DNA of 18,397 nucleotides. Source: Gammaproteobacteria bacterium. GTDB lineage: Bacteria; Pseudomonadota; Gammaproteobacteria; Pseudomonadales; Azotimanducaceae. Shown piece by piece: positions 14,188 through 18,397 of this stretch (position 1 is the stretch's first letter; each line of letters opens with the position of its first letter). The notes beneath the pieces are model-generated. The model ran no database searches. It was not told the origin of the DNA and saw only the letters and a list, made by a program, of their open reading frames with translations. The position numbers and the translations under genes are program-made. The stretch is from NCBI GenBank assembly GCA_028821035.1, contig JAPPHP010000268.1:1-18397 (forward strand), read 5' to 3'.

Positions 14188-15585
14188 ATGACCTCCGGCA
14201 ACGGAACGCCGGCCCGGCCCGCGCACGCGCTGCGGTTTACGGAAAAGCTGGGCTACGGCCTGGGCGACGCCGCCTCCAACTTCTTCTTCCAGGCGTTCAA
14301 CGTCTTCCTCCTCTACTACTACACGGACGTGTTCGGCCTCGCTCCGGCGGCCGTGGGGACGATGTTCCTCGTCACGAAGGCCATCGATGCCCTGAGCGAC
14401 CCGGCCATGGGCGTGATCGCGGACCGCACGGACACGCGCTGGGGGAAGTACCGGCCCTACCTGCTGCTGATGGCCGTGCCGTACGGACTGCTCGGCTACG
14501 CGATGTTCCTCGGGCCGGACCTCTCGGCGGACGGCAAGCTGGTGTATGCCTACGTGACCTACTCCCTGATGATGCTGGCGTACACGGCGATCAACATTCC
14601 GTACTCGGCGCTCATGGGCGTCATCTCGCCGTCTTCGGACGAGCGGGTGAAGGTCTCCGCCTACCGGTTCGTGTGCGCGTTCGGCGCGGCCTGGCTGATC
14701 GGCTCGTTCGTGACGCCGCTCAAGAACACGCTCGGCGGCGGGGACGAGGCGGAAGGCTTCCGGCTGACGATGATGCTGTTCGCGGTGGCCTCGATCGCCC
14801 TCTTCTGGCTGACGTTCGCGAGTACGAAGGAACGCGTGCAGGCGCCGGCCATCGAGTCGGACCTGAAGGCGGAACTCCGCGCGCTGGTGCGCAACCTGCC
14901 GTGGGTCGCGCTGTTCGTCTCCGGCGTCTTCTCGCTGATGCAGGTGGCCGTGCGCAACGGCGGCCTGCTCTACTACTTCAAGTACTACGTCGGCGACGAC
15001 GGCGCCCGCGTGTTCTGGATCTTCGACCTGACGGCGATCTTCATGTCGCTCGGCACACTCGCGATGATCCTCGGCGTGGCGATGACGGGGCCGCTCACCC
15101 GGCGCTTCGAGAAACGCGACCTGATGATCGCCCTGACGGTGCTGAGCGCCGCGCTGTCGGGCGTGTTCTTCTTCCTGGCTCCGGACCAGTTCTGGGTGAT
15201 GGTGACCCTCAACTGCGCCGCGGCGATCGTCTCGGGACCGATCGCGCCGCTGGTGTTCGCGATGAACGCGGACTGCGCCGACTACGGCGAGTGGCGCAGC
15301 GGCCGTCGCACGACCGGGCTCATCTACTCGGGGGGCGGCTTCGCGGCGAAGATGGGTCTGGCCGTGGGAGCGGGGCTGGCCGGCTACATCCTCTCGCTGT
15401 TCGGGTTCGTCGCCAACCAGCCGCAGACAGAGACGGCCCTGCTCGGCATCAGGCTGATGTTCAGTCTGGTCCCCGCCGCCCTCTCGCTGGTCGGTGCGGC
15501 GGCCATCATCTTCTATCGACTGGACCGGGCCCAGGTGGAGAGGATCGAGACGGACCTGGCGCAACGGCACCGGCACGCGACCTGA
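14188..15585 (+). CDS. GPH-family (glycoside-pentoside-hexuronide) sugar:cation symporter, MFS superfamily
   Basis: 465 residues with about twelve hydrophobic segments, the usual size for the family. The hallmark loop between TM2 and TM3 reads DRTDTRWGKYRPYLL, and the late loop reads DCADYGEWRSGRRTTGLIYSG. It sits in the inner membrane and imports a sugar or glycoside with H+ or Na+. The start is chosen at ATG 14188, with GGGAG (14177-14181) six bases upstream and the conserved LRFTEKLGYGLGDAASN following; the frame is open much further upstream but only as a shadow of the halogenase gene. It lies 35 bases after the second halogenase and is probably co-transcribed. Its presence fits the signal-less GH3 enzyme acting inside the cell. 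Its last 18 conserved residues, RLDRAQVERIETDLAQRH, are found again at the end of the downstream toxin gene. Confidence 0.93.
   Translation: MTSGNGTPARPAHALRFTEKLGYGLGDAASNFFFQAFNVFLLYYYTDVFGLAPAAVGTMFLVTKAIDALSDPAMGVIADRTDTRWGKYRPYLLLMAVPYGLLGYAMFLGPDLSADGKLVYAYVTYSLMMLAYTAINIPYSALMGVISPSSDERVKVSAYRFVCAFGAAWLIGSFVTPLKNTLGGGDEAEGFRLTMMLFAVASIALFWLTFASTKERVQAPAIESDLKAELRALVRNLPWVALFVSGVFSLMQVAVRNGGLLYYFKYYVGDDGARVFWIFDLTAIFMSLGTLAMILGVAMTGPLTRRFEKRDLMIALTVLSAALSGVFFFLAPDQFWVMVTLNCAAAIVSGPIAPLVFAMNADCADYGEWRSGRRTTGLIYSGGGFAAKMGLAVGAGLAGYILSLFGFVANQPQTETALLGIRLMFSLVPAALSLVGAAAIIFYRLDRAQVERIETDLAQRHRHAT
15515..15570 (+). repeat. left copy of a 56-base imperfect direct repeat (3' end of the symporter gene)
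   Basis: ATCGACTGGACCG... to ...CAACGGCAC. It matches 16702-16757 at 47 of 56 positions without gaps, including 17 identical bases in a row (CAGGTGGAGAGGATCGA). In this copy it encodes the natural C-terminus of the symporter. Confidence 0.9.
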
Positions 15586-15607
15586 TGCCGTAGGGGCGAC
15601 CCTCGTG

Positions 15608-15655
15608 TTGCGTCATGCAAGCGCGCAAAGCCTGCTCGCAATATGCAATCATAAT
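15608..15655 (+). promoter_or_regulatory. candidate control region of the vapBC-like pair
   Basis: CATAAT at 15650-15655 matches five of six -10 positions, but no good -35 is found. TTGCG (15608-15612) and CGCAA (15624-15628) form a short inverted repeat, and GCAA recurs four times between 15617 and 15648. Toxin-antitoxin pairs of this type usually repress themselves through repeats near the promoter, so this is a plausible but weak operator candidate. Confidence 0.3.
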
Positions 15656-15678
15656 GCCTGCACCGCAGGAGCATGGCC

Positions 15679-15915
15679 ATGGCCAACGTAACTGTCCGCA
15701 ACATTGACGACCAGATCATCGCCTCGTTGAAGGCGCAGGCGAAGGCCAACCATCGCTCGTTGGAAGGCGAGATTCGCCACGTGCTCGCTCAACAGGCGCT
15801 CCGCTCGGCGCGACTACAGGAGTTCCGGGAGCGTACGGAGGGGCTCCGGTCGCTCACCGAGGGTATCCCTCAGACAGATAGCGTTGCCCTGATCCGAGCA
15901 GACCGCGACCGGTGA
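15679..15915 (+). CDS. FitA/VapB-like ribbon-helix-helix antitoxin
   Basis: 78 residues. MANVTVRNIDDQIIASLKAQAKANHRSLEGEIRHVL has the strand-helix-helix pattern of FitA/VapB antitoxins: a short beta strand TVRN for the DNA groove, then two helices, with an acidic/basic tail (residues about 40-78) expected to wrap the toxin. The ATG at 15679 is preferred over the in-frame ATG at 15673 because AGGAG (15667-15671) is seven bases upstream of the former and only one base from the latter. The stop overlaps the toxin's GTG start by four bases, which gives translational coupling. It neutralises the toxin and probably represses its own promoter as a complex. Confidence 0.85.
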   Translation: MANVTVRNIDDQIIASLKAQAKANHRSLEGEIRHVLAQQALRSARLQEFRERTEGLRSLTEGIPQTDSVALIRADRDR

Positions 15916-16769
15916 GGCTCATTGTCGACGCAAGCATCGCCGCCAAGTGGCTCATCGCGGAGCCTCATTCGCGCGAGGCCAGGCAGCTCCTCGCCCCACG
16001 CATTGTCCTCCATGCGCCGGACTTCATCCTGACGGAGGTCGCCAACGTCATCTGGAAAAAGGCCCGTCGGCAGGAGATTCCGTCGCCTCAGCCCTACGTC
16101 GACGAGTTGGCGAAGCTGACGGACGCCGTTGAATTGCAGCCTTCGACCGAGCTTGTCGTCAAGGCAACGGCGTTGGCCGTTCGAATCGACCACCCCGTGT
16201 ACGACTGCGTCTATCTCGCCTGTGCCGAAGAGTGGGCGGCACCCTTGGTCACCGCGGACGAGAGGCTGGCTCGGCGAGCCGGCGAGGCGCATCCGACGGT
16301 TGCCGTCTGGAACATCGGGGAGGCCGAAGTCACTCAGCGCATCACCGCTGCCGCTACCGCGCTCGTCATCCAGGACGACACCGTTCAACGGGCCGTCGAC
16401 GCGTACGACACCTTCAGGAAGACCGCCGACTCGGTCATCGAAACGGTGCAACGACTCTCGCCGGAAGATCAGGACGCCTACTTCGAGACTCCAGCGTACC
16501 GCCAGTTGACCAAGTTCATTGCCAGCCTCACGCTCGAAGAACGAGTCGACCTCAAGGCGCTCGCATGGTACGGCCGCCAAGCTGCGTCGGGGGCCAACTG
16601 GGCCTACTGGCTGGATCATGCATGCAGGATGGGTGCCGACGACCTCGACTACGAGGCATCGTTGGGTCGCCACTGGCGCTCGGGCTTTGACCGTCTACGC
16701 CATCGGCTGGACCGCGATCAGGTGGAGAGGATCGAAACCGGCCTCGCCCAACGGCACACCGCCGGTTGA
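15912..16769 (+). CDS. VapC-like PIN-domain toxin fused to a DUF3775-like domain and a symporter-derived tail
   Basis: 285 residues, about twice a normal VapC (130-140). Residues 1-135 are a complete PIN ribonuclease domain with the acidic residues D6 (VDAS), E42 (LTEVAN), D98 (VYDCVYLA) and D116 (TADERL). Residues about 145-262 resemble DUF3775, seen best in YRQLTKFIASLTLEERVDLKALAWYGR. Residues 264-281 read HRLDRDQVERIETGLAQR, nearly the C-terminus of the symporter upstream. Start is GTG at 15912, overlapping the antitoxin stop. Family role: Mg2+-dependent RNA cleavage, often of tRNA, stopping growth when the antitoxin is lost. What the extra domain does is unknown. The tail looks like a junction scar rather than a functional part. 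The frame is unbroken, so the long protein is probably made. Confidence 0.85.
   Translation: MRLIVDASIAAKWLIAEPHSREARQLLAPRIVLHAPDFILTEVANVIWKKARRQEIPSPQPYVDELAKLTDAVELQPSTELVVKATALAVRIDHPVYDCVYLACAEEWAAPLVTADERLARRAGEAHPTVAVWNIGEAEVTQRITAAATALVIQDDTVQRAVDAYDTFRKTADSVIETVQRLSPEDQDAYFETPAYRQLTKFIASLTLEERVDLKALAWYGRQAASGANWAYWLDHACRMGADDLDYEASLGRHWRSGFDRLRHRLDRDQVERIETGLAQRHTAG
16702..16757 (+). repeat. right copy of the 56-base imperfect direct repeat (displaced symporter 3' end)
   Basis: In the same reading frame as the left copy relative to its host gene. Of nine differences from 15515-15570, most are at third codon positions; only A to D and D to G change the protein. That pattern suggests both copies once evolved under selection as symporter C-termini, not that one is a fresh duplicate. 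Confidence 0.85.
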
Positions 16770-16781
16770 TCGGCTGGGGCG

Positions 16782-18397
16782 TTACAGCCCTCCCGGCCCG
16801 CAGTCGTTGGCGAGGTAGTCCTCCAGCGACGACAGCATCGCCAGGTGATGCTGCGGCCACCACGGCAGGCTGTGCCAGAGGTCGACGATCTCCTCGTACT
16901 TGACGTCCTTGCCGGCGCGCTTCAAGGCGTTCGCGAACTTGCGCGACTGCTCGATGGGTACGCGCTGGTCGCGGTCGCCGTGGAAGATGTAGATAGGGAT
17001 CGTCGCCTCCTTCACGTGGTCGAGAGGTGACAGCCCGCCGATCGTGGGGTTCTGGTACTCGCGATTGAACGGCGACTGGAACGTGATCTTGTCGAAGGTC
17101 CGCAGCTCCGACAGCCCGGCGCCGGCGACGGCGCACTGGTAGGGCGAATCGGCCCGTACGCTTGCCGCCATGGCCGCGTAGCCGCCGTAGGAGTAGCCGA
17201 AGATCGCGATCCGGTCCTCCGCCGCGATGCCTTCCCGCACCAGCTAGTGCGCGCCGTCGTCCTTGTCGTCCTGCATCTTCTGGCCCCATTCCCGGTCGCC
17301 GGCCCGCCACAGCGCCTGGCCGAAGCCCTCGGACCCCCGGTACTGCGGCTGCAGCACGACGTAGCCGCGGTTGGCCAGGAACTGGGCCCAGCGGTCCCAG
17401 CCGAGGAAATCCCTGGCCCACGGGCCGCCGTGGGGCAGCACGACGGCCGGGAAGGGCCGCTTGCCGTCCCGCGGAACGGTCAGGTACGCGGGGATCTCGA
17501 GTCCGTCGCGCGCCTCGTAGGTCACGAACGTCATGTCCGAGAGCTTCTCCGGCAGGAGGTGCGGGAAGCTGCGGCCGAGGGGGACGAGCTGGCTGCCGTT
17601 GACCAGCAACTGATACAGGCCCGCTTCGCGCGGCCCCGACGAGCGCACGACGATGATGGTCAGGTCGTCCGACATCGACACCCACTGGTGGACCATCCCT
17701 TCCGGCAGCGCCGCGGCAAGCCTTTCCTGCAGCGACCTGCGCTTGGGCTCCGTGTACTCGCGCACGATGCCCGCGGCGAAACCGGTGAAGCCGACGACCT
17801 GCCCGAAGTCGTCCGGGTTGGTCGCTGTCATGATGCCGATGGCGTCGATGTCCCCGCCGCCGAATAGCGGCTCGCCGAGTTCGCGGGTGATGAGGTCGTA
17901 GGTGCGGATGACGGCCCTGTCGCGACCCGTGTCGTCGCGCATGTAGACGTGGCGCCCGTCCGGGTCGAATCCGACGGGCTGCATGCCTTCGCGGTGCGCC
18001 GCGTACAGGTTGTGGTGCTCCTCCCACTTGTCCGTTTCGGGGTGCCGGTACGAGAAGCGGATATGGATGTCGTCGCCGGTGCCTTCGATTTCCTGCCGGC
18101 CGCGCACGGCGCCGTGGACGTCGCCAAAGATGGCCTGGTTGGTGGCGCCCCGGTAGATGCGCTTCGAGTTGTAGCTGCCGAGATCGACCTCGTAGAGGTC
18201 GGCGGCGAACTCGAGGTTGGTCACTTGGACGAGCACTTTGTCCTTGTCCTGCGGGAGCAGGTTGAAGATCCGGACTCCGAAGATGTCCCGGTTGCGGAAC
18301 AGTTCGGTCCCCCTGCCGTCGCCCGGTACTTGGTAGAGGTAAGCCTTCTCCCGGAACCAGCGGGTCGGGCGTCCTCCGGTGCGGATGTCGAACTTCT
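16782..18397 (-). pseudogene. S9-family (prolyl oligopeptidase/acylaminoacyl peptidase-like) serine peptidase, interrupted by an amber codon; N-terminus outside window
   Basis: The gene enters from the right edge (open frame from 18395) and ends at TAA 16784-16782; 538 codons are visible. The first part is a beta-propeller-like region; from about 17510 down comes the alpha/beta-hydrolase domain (PFPAVVLPHGGPWARDF, YRGSEGFG). The catalytic triad is visible: Ser in GYSYGGY (17192-17190), Asp in HGDRDQRVP (16970-16968) and His in DLWHSL (16874-16872). An in-frame TAG at 17246-17244 reads MQDDKDDGAH-stop-LVREGIA, where the family has Trp, so a single TGG to TAG change explains it. All three catalytic residues lie after the stop, so the truncated product would be inactive. 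The frame is otherwise intact on both sides, so the mutation is recent, is suppressed, or is a sequencing error. It is convergent with the toxin gene, 12 bases apart. Confidence 0.88.

Noticed and set aside
16772..16790. GGCTG...CAGCC between the toxin and the S9 peptidase as a bidirectional terminator
   Set aside because: Only a five-base-pair stem with a long loop and no T run on either strand.

Overview
The window is GC-rich DNA from a Gram-negative bacterium, most likely a gamma- or alphaproteobacterium of the Xanthomonadales/Caulobacterales/Sphingomonadales lifestyle type. The evidence is a TonB-dependent receptor of the TonB-Xanth-Caul type, LacI-controlled glycoside hydrolases, a GPH-family sugar symporter, a PQQ/heme alcohol dehydrogenase and tight co-directional gene packing. 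Taxon assignment from these families is inference. No rRNA, tRNA, CRISPR array or insertion sequence was seen, and no gene-free stretch exceeds about 110 bases.

Layout. Bases 1-1889 hold the 3' part of a quinohemoprotein alcohol dehydrogenase. From 1952 to 15585 lies a carbohydrate-utilisation locus on the + strand. It contains a LacI-family repressor, a secreted clan GH-A glycosidase with a C-terminal Ig-like domain, a GH3 beta-glucosidase without a signal peptide, a TonB-dependent outer-membrane receptor, then a four-gene cassette (flavin-dependent halogenase, SapC-family protein, FIH-like JmjC/cupin oxygenase, second flavin-dependent halogenase) and finally a GPH sugar:cation symporter. 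Three copies of one LacI-type operator (perfect form TGACAGCGCTGTCA) mark this locus: one over the -35 box in front of the glycosidases, and two bracketing a near-consensus sigma-70 promoter buried in the 3' end of the GH3 gene, just ahead of the receptor.

Bases 15586-16769 are a small vapBC-like toxin-antitoxin island. The toxin is about twice normal VapC length: PIN domain, then a DUF3775-like domain, then a short tail. That tail is an in-frame copy of the C-terminus of the preceding symporter, so 56-bp imperfect direct repeats flank the island. This looks like a scar of insertion or recombination at the 3' end of the symporter gene. The last gene (minus strand, 16782 to the window end) is an S9-family serine peptidase broken by one amber codon upstream of its catalytic serine.

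How the genes may work together (inference). Beta-linked oligosaccharide liberated outside or in the periplasm by the GH-A enzyme enters through the TonB receptor, crosses the inner membrane through the GPH symporter and is split by the cytoplasmic GH3 enzyme; the LacI protein senses the sugar. The halogenase-SapC-oxygenase-halogenase cassette has no obvious role in sugar breakdown. It is the most intriguing system in the window, possibly a tailoring module acting on a protein, peptide or ligand linked to the receptor.
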